Shown: positions 55,301 through 64,000 of the stretch, one piece after another
Numbering within the stretch: the first letter of the stretch is position 1
Layout of the letters: each line of letters opens with the position of its first letter
DNA from: Mugil cephalus
Taxonomy: Eukaryota > Chordata > Actinopteri > Mugiliformes > Mugilidae
NCBI RefSeq assembly: GCF_022458985.1
Contig: NC_061778.1
Location: 2,063,501-2,127,500, forward strand
DNA: 64,000 bases
Direction: 5' to 3'
Notes under the pieces: model-generated
The model's input: the letters and a program-made list of their open reading frames with translations, nothing else
What the model was told of the DNA's origin: nothing
Databases searched by the model: none
Program-made: the position numbers and the translations under genes

Positions 55301-58300
55301 GAACTTTTAAAGTTTTAAATTAAACTATCATGTGTTTTCTTTCTTAATTTGAACGTGCGCTTGTGTGGCCTGTTGTGTTTTGTGTGTTCTTTAAATTTAA
55401 GCGCGGGGACAAATAAAGTGATTTGAATTGAACAGTTTTCTCCACATGTTCCTACTTCAGCCTGTAGTTAAGCAGCTTATTTGACTATAACTGGTCAGTA
55501 TCATGTTCGAGCAAGTCCCTCGTTTGAGGATTATTATTATTTCTCCAGTTTAACGAAGGTCCTCTCTGTCCTCCTCCTCCTCCTCCTCCTCCTCCTCCTC
55601 CTCCTCCTCCTCCTCCTCCTCAGGCTCGGATCAGTTCAGCGACATGACCGACAGCGACGACGACAGGAAGCGGCGCGGTCTGAGACGGGGCCAGCGGCAG
55701 CAGGTCAACTACCGCGAGACGTCCGAGTCCTCGGACAACTCCCCCCCGGCCCCGAAGAAGGACAAGCCCAGACCGCGGGGACGACCTCGCAAGGAGCGTC
55801 TGTCCAGCGACTACAGCGATGGTCGGTTCATTTCCTCCTCTCTGGGGTCTCCTCATCCGGGTCCAGGTTTATCCAAAAAACTAATCTGAGGCGACGAGAA
55901 CCTGAAGATGTTTCATCCAAGTCTTTAGTTTTAAAATGGGAGGTTTAGTTTAAGCACCACGTACTCACCTGTAGTTTGAGGAGTTCGTTTTGACCCTATT
56001 ATCACCAGTTTTCCTCTGACCCTGTTCATACCATATATGTTCCTCGTAACCCTCCCGTCTTTTATTAAATAACCTTTTACAAAAGTACCCAAAGTATTTC
56101 ACAACAAAGCCACAAAACTACACATAAAACCAGTACATGAATCAATCAGATCCTTCATCAGGACGATGTTATATATTTAGAAAATATACCAGGTGGGCTC
56201 CAGAAAGGGGAGAGATACTTATTGCAGATACTACTGGACTAAAAAAAAAAAGAACTGAATAAAGAAGCTCCAACAATCATCGAATGGAAAAAAAAAAAAA
56301 AAGTATTCAGGAAATAAGATACGAAACCAAAAGAGGAGAAGGATCCTGGAAGAACTGGATGTCGTATTATAACCTGTAGTGATGTTGATGTTTTGGCTTA
56401 TTTTAATTAAATTATGTTTTACAAAGATTATTTATTTACGTATTTGTTTTTCTTGGTTTTAGTCGACCACTAATTCACCCTGATGTGACCCGTTTCTTTC
56501 TGTTTATGTAGTGCTTTATACCTTTATACCTTTACAAGCTCAACCTCACACACACACACTGGCAAACTTCCTCGTTGTTAACAATGTTTTCAAAATTTCC
56601 TTTTTTGTTTTTAGTCGTAATAACGCAAATATAACTTAAAAAAAAGTGCTGCGAGGTATTAAAAGCCTTCCAGAAGTACATAAAAAAAACAAGAACAATA
56701 AAATGCAACTACAGACATCGCTGCCCTAGTCAGAAATGAACATTAGTCTAAAAACGTAGGTCTGCAGCTTAGAGCTGAAGATTTGGATGAAACATCTTTA
56801 AGACGCTTCACACGTCCGTGATTTTACTGCAGCTCGTCCTAAACGGGGAGTAGAGATGGTTCAGGTTTTATCTGATACCGGAACCAAACCGCTTCTTAAA
56901 GGATGAAGACATACAAACTTTGTCCAAAAACGGTGTCTTTTTTTATTTTTAAGGCATTTTGTGCCGTGCGAGATGAAGAGAATGTTAATTTAAATAATAT
57001 AAATACAACTCAGACTAAGAAATGAATGAACCAATGTAAAAATAAAATTCACTGCAGACTGTCTTAACTCTCCTCGTGCTGTGGGTCTGATGCTACATCA
57101 AAGATGCTACATTTCTAAGGTGTTTAATCAAGTTCCAGGTGTTAACTCCCTTGCACAATATCTACTTGCAGCACTTGTTGCAAGTTGCCCAGTTTGCATC
57201 TTCAGAGGTGAAGTGCAGCCAAACTGTTCATCACTAATAACCCGGATTTCCACCGGACACGTGTAGCATCAGCACAGCAATCGAGCTAACAGTGCTAAGC
57301 TAATTAATAAAAACAAAAACAAATCTGAGTCACGTTTCAGCACCGTTGGCGTCGTCATGGTCCCAGTGTGGGTTCTTTGTGGGTCCTGTTTAACTTTTAA
57401 TACATACACAGTTTTAAAAATGAGCCAGTTTTACATCTGTGAGATGCTGAAGTAGGTGAAGCACTAAACATCGTCCCAGTCGTCTTCTGGTTTAGAAACT
57501 AAACCATCAACATTAACATCAGGCAGCGTGAGAGAAGAAGTTTTCTCCCTCTGTTACGGGGTCGGTCTTTGTTGGTGGACCAAACTCTTTAGAGATGGTT
57601 CTGTTAAACGTTTCCAGCCTGATGAGCAACAACAAACTCTTTTTCTCACAAAGCTCCTTTGTCCACAAACGTGTGTTGTGAAGATCAGACTGAGACAAAT
57701 CCCTGATTTATAGAAACTAAAGCAGGAAGTCGCATCATTGATGGAAACTCTTCTGGACACATGGACTCGGTTTTATTCTGGAGGAACTTCTCTCTGATAT
57801 TTTAGTCGAATGTTTCATGTTTAGTTGCTGCTGATGTATTTTTATTGATTTCGTTTCCTCATTAGTTTCTGAATCTTGTGTTTCCTGCAGCGACGCCGTC
57901 CTCCAGAGAGTCGGAGGACGAGGACGACTACGAAGACGAAGAGGACGAGGACCGGAGGAGGAGAGGGAACAGGAGGCGACGAGGGGAGGAGGACTTCAGG
58001 AGAAAGAGGACGAGAGAAAAGCGCGGGAGATACGAAGACGACGAGGAAGAGGAGGAGGAGGAGGAGGAAGAAGAGGAGGACGACGACGACGAGAGAGGGA
58101 GGCGACTGAAGAGGAGGCCGACGGAGAGGGACGAGGACAACAAGGACAAGCGGAGGAGGTTAAAGAGGACAGACAGAGACGCGGAGGAGGACGACCCGGA
58201 GAAGATGGGGAGAGGGAAGAGGAGGGAGATCCTGTCGCAGCAGCGCCGCAAACGTCTCGCTCTCATGCTGAAGAAACGGAGGCCGTCGACGGACGAGGAG

Positions 58301-58747
58301 GACGAGGACGAGTCGGAGGAGGAGTCAGAGTCGTCCTCAGAGGAGGACCGTCCCATCCGCAAAAGACTCAACCGCATCGACTCCGATGAAGACGACGAGG
58401 AGGAGGAGGAGGAGGAGGAGGAGGAGGAAGAGGAGGAGGACGGGAGGCAGAGCAAGAGGGAGAGGAGGGCTGACGTCAAACACGACAGCGACGCTCAGGA
58501 AAAGGGGAGGGGCCAGAGCCTGTCTCCGTCAAATGGACATCGGACGTCCAGAGGACCCGCGAAGCCCGGGGCTGGAAGTCCTGCTGGGCCCAGGGACAGT
58601 GCAGGGTCCGGCAGACACAACGGCCCCTTACACCCAGAGGAGGAGGAGGAGGGGGAGGAGGAGGAGGAGCTGGATGAAGAGGAGGAGGAGGAGGAGGAGG
58701 CTCAGACAGACTCGTTGAACTCTGTCCAGAACAGTCCACAGTCATGA
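43149..58747 (+). CDS. rsf1: Remodeling and spacing factor 1 (RSF1, HBXAP)
   Basis: RSF1 partners the SNF2H ATPase in the RSF nucleosome-spacing complex and binds H2A-ubiquitinated chromatin. Eighteen coding exons join in phase: 43149-43302, 45190-45281, 45373-45465, 45566-45771, 45846-45970, 46869-46967, 47786-49106, 49258-49462, 49539-49751, 50834-50938, 51037-51116, 51197-51245, 52361-52482, 52711-52775, 53727-53907, 54009-54238, 55624-55821 and 57891-58747, giving 1464 aa (human about 1441). The N-terminal region matches family (FAEVCSFLERYGPTLDLPEM, DRWEKYL, KYLCECQFDDNLKFKMV). Exon 7 (441 codons) is disordered but keeps QQAKIPLKKRELKL. The PHD finger (825-869) has all eight ligands: C825, C828, C840, C843, H848, C851, C866, C869. 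Acidic tracts in exons 8, 13, 16 and 18 come from GAG/GAC repeats. The C-terminus (NSVQNSPQS) does not resemble the human DYVCNSEQL ending. The exon 13 acceptor (GTGCGAG) is the weakest junction. Confidence 0.97.
46020..46430 (+). repeat. Dispersed repeat in rsf1 intron 5, copy A
   Basis: Shares with 56855-57240 the ordered blocks CAGGTTTTATCTGA, AAACATACAAACT/GACATACAAACT, TTAATTTAAATAATATAAAT, AATGAACCAAT and GATGCTACATTTCT. Confidence 0.8.
47636..47712 (+). repeat. LINE-like 3' tail in rsf1 intron 6
   Basis: Ends CAAATCAATAAAGTATTATC followed by TTATCTTA, the AATAAAGT-plus-simple-repeat ending usual for fish L2/CR1-type tails. It lies upstream of exon 7, so the long ORF that starts at 47449 is not all coding. 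Confidence 0.5.
49800..50755 (+). repeat. Minisatellite in the PHD-splitting rsf1 intron 9
   Basis: About 30 degenerate units of roughly 30 bp built on TTTAACCCATAATGGTCTTA followed by AAAAGGTCTTAAA fill almost the whole intron between the two halves of the PHD finger. Some adjacent units are nearly identical (around 50390-50490), suggesting recent expansion. Confidence 0.93.
51545..52200 (+). repeat. Purine-rich (GGAA/GAAA) tract in rsf1 intron 12
   Basis: About 650 bp of almost pure A and G on the plus strand begins with perfect GGAA units (51547-51576) and ends with another GGAA run near 52160-52180. Confidence 0.93.
54655..55260 (+). repeat. Dispersed repeat in rsf1 intron 16, copy B
   Basis: Shares AACTTTATCCAAAAACGGTG, ATTAATTTAAATA, AATAAATGAACCAATA and AATGCTACGCGTGGTCAGAT with copies A and C or their relatives. 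It differs by insertions. Confidence 0.75.
55570..55621 (+). repeat. rsf1: (CTC)n serving as pyrimidine tract of the rsf1 exon 17 acceptor
   Basis: A CTC trinucleotide run of about 50 nt ends directly in the acceptor CAG before exon 17 at 55624. Confidence 0.9.
56855..57300 (+). repeat. Dispersed repeat in rsf1 intron 17, copy C
   Basis: Closest to copy A. It holds GGTTTTATCTGATACCGGAA, ACATACAAACTTTGTCCAAA and TTAATTTAAATAATATAAAT in order. Confidence 0.8.
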
Positions 58748-61700
58748 TGGCTGTGAATATAACGCTTCTTTGTTTCAGATTGTTTTTAACTGTCAAAACC
58801 TTCATCACAGAATCACAGAAACTCCTCCTCCTCCTCCTCCTCCTCCTTCTCCTCCTCCTCCTCCTCCTCCTCCTCCTGCACTTCTTCCTTGCTGTTGTCT
58901 TGTGGTAGAGTTCTATCCACAAACTCACAAACTTCACTGTAGAGCAGAAAAAAACCCCACGGTCATTTATTTCCAGGACGTAACCGCCATCAGCCGACCG
59001 GACCAAACGCCTCCAGACTGGACTCCGTCTCTGTCCCCCTTTGTCCCTACTCTGCCCCGTCCCCCCTCGTCCCCCTCTGTCTGATGTGGTCCACGTTAAG
59101 ACGGAGCCTGTTTGTAGAGAACCTCGTCCTAAAGCACTTCATCATTCTCATAGCACTTAACAAACCCCCCCTCACCCCCTCACCCCCCCCACCCCCACCC
59201 GCCCCCCCGCCACCGAGAGGACGGGGTCGGGGCGGAACCGAACAGTTTGCAGCAGCGGAGCAGAGCGGTGAGGATCAGCTTTGATTTAAAAACAAAAAAA
59301 TAAATAAAAAAATTTACTATTTTATTATCTTTAGATCCCAAAAGTAAAATAAAAATAATCACTAAGAGTTGATTCAAGAACGTCTGCAGTCAGTTTAAAA
59401 ACCACAAACATCTAATGCAGTTAAAATGTTGGCCTATTTTATTTAGCTGAATCTTTATATGTGATTTTGTTTTTTTTGTTTTTTTTTTCTGTGCAACCTG
59501 AACGTTGCAGAGCTTCATTTGGTAATAAAAACACAGCCTGGCCTAAAAAAAAAAAAGTAACACACTCTAATATCTGGTTGGAGAATAATAAGAAGCTTCT
59601 ACAAAGTCTCCAGATTTATTTCATCCAGTGTTTTTAGTTCAGATCTTGAGTCGGAGTCTCCAGCTTGTCACAAACGTTCTCTGTGGGGTTCAGGTCTGGG
59701 TGAATCCTGGTGTTGTCATTTTGAAATATGGAAGAAAAACTCGTTCTTTGGGCTGAATGTTAATGAACCGAGACACGATGGGGGCATCACTTCTTCCCCT
59801 GATGCCCCTTCACTCTGGACCAGGTTCAGTCTGGATTCCTCAGACCTCACGACCTCCTTCCATGTCTCCAGAGTCCAGTCTTTGTGCTGCTCCCTAGCAG
59901 ATTGAAGCCATTTTATCCCGGTTGTCCTCCCTGATTAGTGATTTCAGTCCCTCGAGTTCCCGCCACATGGTCCAAGTAGAAATGCTCTTATTGCAGCTTT
60001 TCTTCCATTTATTTCTTCCTGGAAGACGACGGTTCTCCACTATCCTTCCAGTTTTTAATAAAGTTCTTAACCTGCTTCAATCTCCTTAGATGTTTCCTCT
60101 GCTTGATGCAGCCAATGATTTGACGTAACATCTTTTCCACCACCACGGGATGTGTCTTTGCAAAGAAATGAATCAGTTTGGGTTAAATAACTTGTTGTCC
60201 GTGCAGTAATTATTATTTGCTTCGTTAAATCCAGGTGGTGACGTTTTTCTTTGGGCCAGGCCGTGTATTTTCCTCAATTATCCCATTTTTAAATGATTCA
60301 TAATAACCTTTTATTTTGTGCATTTAATAATTCAGAGACACAAGTATTGGGTCTGCAGCTCTTTTTCTACCGTATAAATATAAAATTAAAGCGGCAGAAA
60401 CATTTCCAAGATGTGGGTGTTTGTGTTTCCGGCTGCTCGGCCTCGGTCCTGCTGGGAGGGGGTTCATGTTCGCTGTACATACTCTGCCCGTACGTTTCCT
60501 GTAAGATACTAGATGTTCTGTTCTCTTTAGTCCTCTTGTAAAATATAGTGTTATATTTTCTATATGAAGGAGAGGAGGAGAGATGCTGCTGCTGCTCCAA
60601 GTGACGTGTAGATCGATCAGCTTTCCACCGCAAAGTCCATCTGAGTTTCTTTCTTTTTTTTGCTTGTTTTAGTTTTGAGGTCGTCACAGAGTCGCCGCTC
60701 ACATTCAGCCCCTCGTTTCTTTACAGGTTTTTAATTAACATTCCCTCTCTGGGAGGTTTCTGTTTTGTTTCGTTTTGTTTTGTTTTTTAAAGAAGGAGAG
60801 AAGCTCCATGTGTTGAGGAACTTTAGTAATAACCCTCAACAAATGTCCAAAGAGCCGAGATGAGAATAAAGGAATAAATATATAGACACAGAAAAATAAT
60901 GAATCTAAAGTTGTGCGCCTCCTTTATTCTTCTCAAATTTAAAACTTTATAGATGTGATTATTTTTTATTTTGATTAACTTTGTTCACGAAGCAAAAGCA
61001 GAGCTCCTCAAATCAGACACTAACGAAGAAAAGCTGGTAATTCCCCCTTTTTTAAACTCGTGTTTACGCTCGTTCCTGTCAGATAAAAACAAAAGAAAAC
61101 TGTCTTTTAGGGGAGTGAAAGTGTATTTTTATAACCGTCAAAGAAGAGAAAAAGGAGACGAGATGAGTTTGTAATGTTATTGTTGCCTGTACGTCCCCGA
61201 GCGTCTTCCAACCAGGAGGGGGCGCTGGTGTACGAACCGTAAAAACAAAAAAAAAAAAGGTCAAATCTTTGTCAGTAAGAGAGTTTCCATCATTTTGTAG
61301 GTCATAGTGAATCTGAGGTCAGATGTTCTTTGTAATGACTTCCAAAAAATAAAATAAGGATGAAGTGTATCTCAGTGTGTGGGATCAGGAAAGTCGTGAA
61401 AACCAGCAGAGGCTTCAGAAAAAAAAAAAAAAAGGTCATTTGTTTTCTTGTGGGTTTGTGGCCAATCTTAATGACTTAAATGTTCTTTCAGGTACTTTCC
61501 TGCGTTGGTTTTTAAACCTCCCACGTCGTCCTCACCACCACCAAGAGTTTCGATTCCAGCACCGAACTCATGTAGCATCATTTTTGATTTGATGAATATT
61601 TTCTGCTATAAAAATCCTCCATCCACAGCGTTTGGACACATTCTCTCCATCGATGTGTTTTCATGGCTTATTAAATAAATAAATCAATCATTCCAGTGAA

Positions 61701-61860
61701 GCCGCCGCGCTCTGTGACCGAATCTGTTTCTAAAAATGTTGGCACCACTGGATGTGAACGTGGCTCCTTCCATTTCTCTGTTGTACTGTTACTGTAGTTC
61801 TGCTGTAACATAAATGTTTTCTAAGTTATTAAAACCAACATCCGGGCATCTCCTCAAAAA
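58748..61860 (+). other. rsf1: rsf1 3' UTR and downstream flank
   Basis: Non-coding stretch after the rsf1 stop. It contains a CTC tract (58822-58877), C-rich sequence (59165-59215), a decayed Tc1-like element (59531-60267) and several AATAAA sites on the plus strand (near 60867, 61330 and 61670). Which site ends the mRNA cannot be decided from sequence alone. Confidence 0.55.
59531..60267 (-). mobile_element. Decayed, internally deleted Tc1/mariner-like transposon
   Basis: Imperfect terminal inverted repeats: ACACAGCCTGGCCTAAAAAA at the left, and TACACGGCCTGGCCCAAAG read inward from the right end. The body matches the familiar fish Tc1-like transposase region in reverse (for example TCTCCAGAGTCCAGTCTTTG, CACTATCCTTCCAGTTTTTA, CCACCACGGGATGTGTCTTT). 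At about 737 bp it is roughly half of full length, so it cannot encode an active transposase. It lies in the rsf1 3' UTR or its flank. Confidence 0.85.
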
Positions 61861-62049
61861 ACACTCGCAGTCTGTGCCTCATTATTGTCTCGTTAATGCC
61901 TTGAGGATGTTTTGTGTTATTTAGGGATCAAATGGCCTCGAACAGAATATTCTCCAAAAAAATAACTTCTCTAAATGAGTTATTGTTGAACTCAACCAAA
62001 ACAACAAAGACGACAACTGATATTTTAAAGGATGTAAACTTTTATTTGT

Positions 62050-63020
62050 TCTGTAAATGAAGTTTAATGGTTCTAAAAAGGAATTACGAGGCTCTAAAAT
62101 GAAGTTCAAGGCTGTGAAATAAAATACAGGGCTCCAAAAGAAGCTCCAGGCTACTTCAAAAAAGGAACTTCAAAAGGGAAGATTTCAGATTTCAGAGCTG
62201 TAAGTGAACTCCAGGACTCATATTAAGGACTCTGGGGCTCTAAAATAAAATAAAAGGAACTCTGGGGCTCTACCAAACCTTAACGGCTCTAAGAGAAGCT
62301 TCATGCTACCAAAAGGAACTTAAGGGCTCTAAAAGCGAACTTTGAAAGACTGTCAAAGTACGATTACAGAGCTCTAATGGGAACTTCAGGGCTCTAAAAG
62401 GAGCCCCGGGGCTCTCTAAACAAAAACTTGATAGCTCTAAAAGAAGCTCCAGCCTACTAGAGGAACTCGAGAGCTCTAAAATAAAATTCTGGGCTCTAAA
62501 ATAAAATAAAAGGAACTCTGCGGAACGTAAGGACTCATGATAGGAACTCTAAATTGGAAAAATAGGGCTCTAAACAAAATTTGATGGCTCTAAAAGATGC
62601 TCCATGCTACCAAAAGGAACTTTGGGGCTCTAAAACAAAATCAAAGGAAATGGAATTTGAAATGCCTGTCAAAGTACAGTTACAGAGCTCTAAAATGAAC
62701 TCTGAGACTCAAAAGGAACTTTAAAGGCTCTAAAATAAAAGTCTGGGCTCTAAAATAAAATAAAAGGAACTCTGGGGCTCTAAAGGGAACGTAAGGACTC
62801 ATAAGAGGAACTCTAAATTGGAAAATTAGGGCTCTAAACAAAATTTCATGGCTCTAAAAGATGCTCCATGCTACCAAAAGGAACTTTGGGGCTCTAAAAG
62901 AAAATAAAAGGAAAAATGGAATTTGAAATGCCTGTCAAAGTACAGTTACAGAGCTCTAAAATGAACCCTGGGACTCAAAAGGAACTTCAAGGCTCTAAAA
63001 TACAATTCAGGGCTCTACAA
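62050..63020 (-). repeat. AGAGC-type 20-bp tandem repeat, inverted distal array
   Basis: Units read AAAAGGAACTTCAGGGCTCT on the plus strand, the reverse complement of the panx1 intron unit. A higher-order unit of about 260 bp is visible: blocks with CTAAATTGGAAAA and TTTGAAATGCCTGTCAAAGT recur at about 62550 and 62815. It lies between the rsf1 3' flank and the calpain stop, and may be within the calpain 3' UTR. Confidence 0.9.
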
Positions 63021-63838
63021 GGAACTTAAAAGCTTTGTATAACAGTCAAAGTACAGTCACATTTACAATTTTTTGGAAACAAAATGAACATCTCATCGAC
63101 TCATACACATTCTGGCACATTCTGAACACAGAGAGAGAGAGAACATGCTGAATTCATGCCTTCATGAAACATTTTGAGTGGTCAACACTAGAATCACCAC
63201 AGGTATCAGAACGACTGACGTAGTAAACAAAGGTTTGACTCTAACTGTTGCAGGTTAAATATGGCATCGTGCAAACGGTTGGTCATAAAAGACGTGGCTA
63301 CAACACGAGGACACAGGTTCAGATCCCACCCCAATAACCTGCATGAGAAATCTATGACTGAAGAAAGTAAAACATCGTAGTAAACAAGAATAAACCTGCT
63401 CTGCGTTTGGCAACGAGAGCCGATGGCACAAATCTGACGCCATGTGAAGCTAAGCAGCTGCAGCATCTGGTGTTAGCTTTTCTCCAAGTAGATTCTCTCG
63501 TACTTCACGTAAATTTAAAAAGCCTGTCTCCTTGTTGGCCAGGTTTCTGAGATGATCACTGAACATGAAGCTGCAGGAGGCAACGCGGTGAAATAATGAC
63601 GTAAAAAGGAGCTGAAGAGAAAGTTTGACGTGCAACGAAGAAAAAGGCCCTTAAATAATAGAATAAAAAGACGGTTACACAGAGAAAGAACGTTAACTGT
63701 AAACAGGCCGATAAGATGCCCAGAAATCACCGTGATATTCTCAGGATGTAAAGATTCTCCTTCCTCAGGTGATTTTTTTTTTAAAACATTGTGACGTCCT
63801 CAGTAAACTCAGTCTGAACGTAAACCCGTGAACTCGCC
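63021..63838. other. 3' flank or 3' UTR of the calpain-5-like gene
   Basis: No exon found. As the calpain gene is read right to left, this stretch is likely its 3' UTR or terminal flank. Confidence 0.5.
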
Positions 63839-64000
63839 TCAGATGCTGGTGAGCACTGAGCTGGTCACTATGGAAACGGTGATGGTGCCGGGGAGGTCGT
63901 TGTCCTGGCGATTGCCCTTGTCCCTCAGGTGGAACGTCTTCTGGATTTGTCCCTGCTCGACGGGAAGCGTCACCTGACCCAGGAAGGAGTCCGTCAGCAC
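63839..64000 (-). CDS. capn5: Calpain-5-like protease, C-terminal C2-domain fragment
   Basis: An open frame enters from the right edge and ends at TGA 63839-63841 (53 residues). It reads [13 protein letters not shown], then [20 protein letters not shown] and a terminal VLTSI. The FLGQVTLP beta-strand, HLRD and LPGTITV pattern is that of the C2 domain closing calpain-5 (TRA-3-type, non-EF-hand) proteases. Calpain-5 is a Ca2+-dependent cysteine protease; the catalytic part lies outside the window. Human CAPN5 is close to RSF1 on 11q13.5, which supports the call. Another C2 protein is possible but less likely. Confidence 0.82.
   Translation of the reverse strand: MLTDSFLGQVTLPVEQGQIQKTFHLRDKGNRQDNDLPGTITVSIVTSSVLTSI

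Noticed and set aside
57928-59006. Minus-strand Ser-rich and Arg-rich ORFs opposite rsf1 exon 18 and its 3' flank
   Set aside because: These are shadows of GAG/CTC repeats; no splice sites or family resemblance.

Overview
The window is vertebrate nuclear DNA, almost certainly from a teleost fish. Genes are split by canonical GT/AG introns, coding exons resemble vertebrate orthologues closely, and the non-coding DNA is AT-rich with microsatellites, minisatellites, LINE tails and a decayed Tc1-like transposon typical of fish. No bacterial or viral coding content was seen. The set ints4, kctd14, rsf1 and capn5 matches the group these genes form on human 11q13.5-q14.1. rps3 (human 11q13.4) and panx1 (human 11q21) are interleaved with them here, which points to local rearrangement.

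Layout, left to right. ints4 (minus; 20 coding exons, 423-8505) runs off the left edge before its C-terminus. A small two-Ig-domain membrane receptor gene (minus; 9815-13544) follows. kctd14 (minus; 17413-21991) encodes a BTB/T1 protein ending in FTWW. rps3 (minus; CDS 23597-27327, with a separate non-coding last exon at 22863-22946) hosts four copies of the U15/SNORD15 C/D-box snoRNA in introns 2, 3, 4 and 6. panx1 (minus; CDS 31353-38791, seven coding exons) has introns filled with an unusual 20-bp tandem repeat family. rsf1 (plus; 18 coding exons, 43149-58747) encodes a chromatin remodelling subunit with an intact C4HC3 PHD finger and long acidic tracts. The last exon of a calpain-5-like gene (minus; 63839-64000) is cut by the right edge.

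All exon chains were built by hand from splice sites and codon phase. Each complete gene closes in frame: Ig receptor 282 aa, kctd14 241 aa, rps3 245 aa, panx1 439 aa, rsf1 1464 aa. The genes do not form an operon or shared pathway. ints4 and rsf1 are nuclear (snRNA/mRNA 3' processing; nucleosome spacing). rps3 and its intronic U15 both serve the ribosome: the protein joins the 40S subunit and the snoRNA guides 28S rRNA methylation. panx1 and the Ig receptor are membrane proteins.

The most unusual material is non-coding: the four-copy U15 set in one host gene; the 20-bp repeat family with higher-order structure in panx1, seen again in the opposite orientation at 62.05-63.03 kb; related duplicated segments in three panx1 introns; a roughly 950-bp minisatellite in the intron that splits the rsf1 PHD finger; a perfect 23-bp-arm hairpin at 42002-42061; and an in-frame, stop-free 78-nt intron in ints4.
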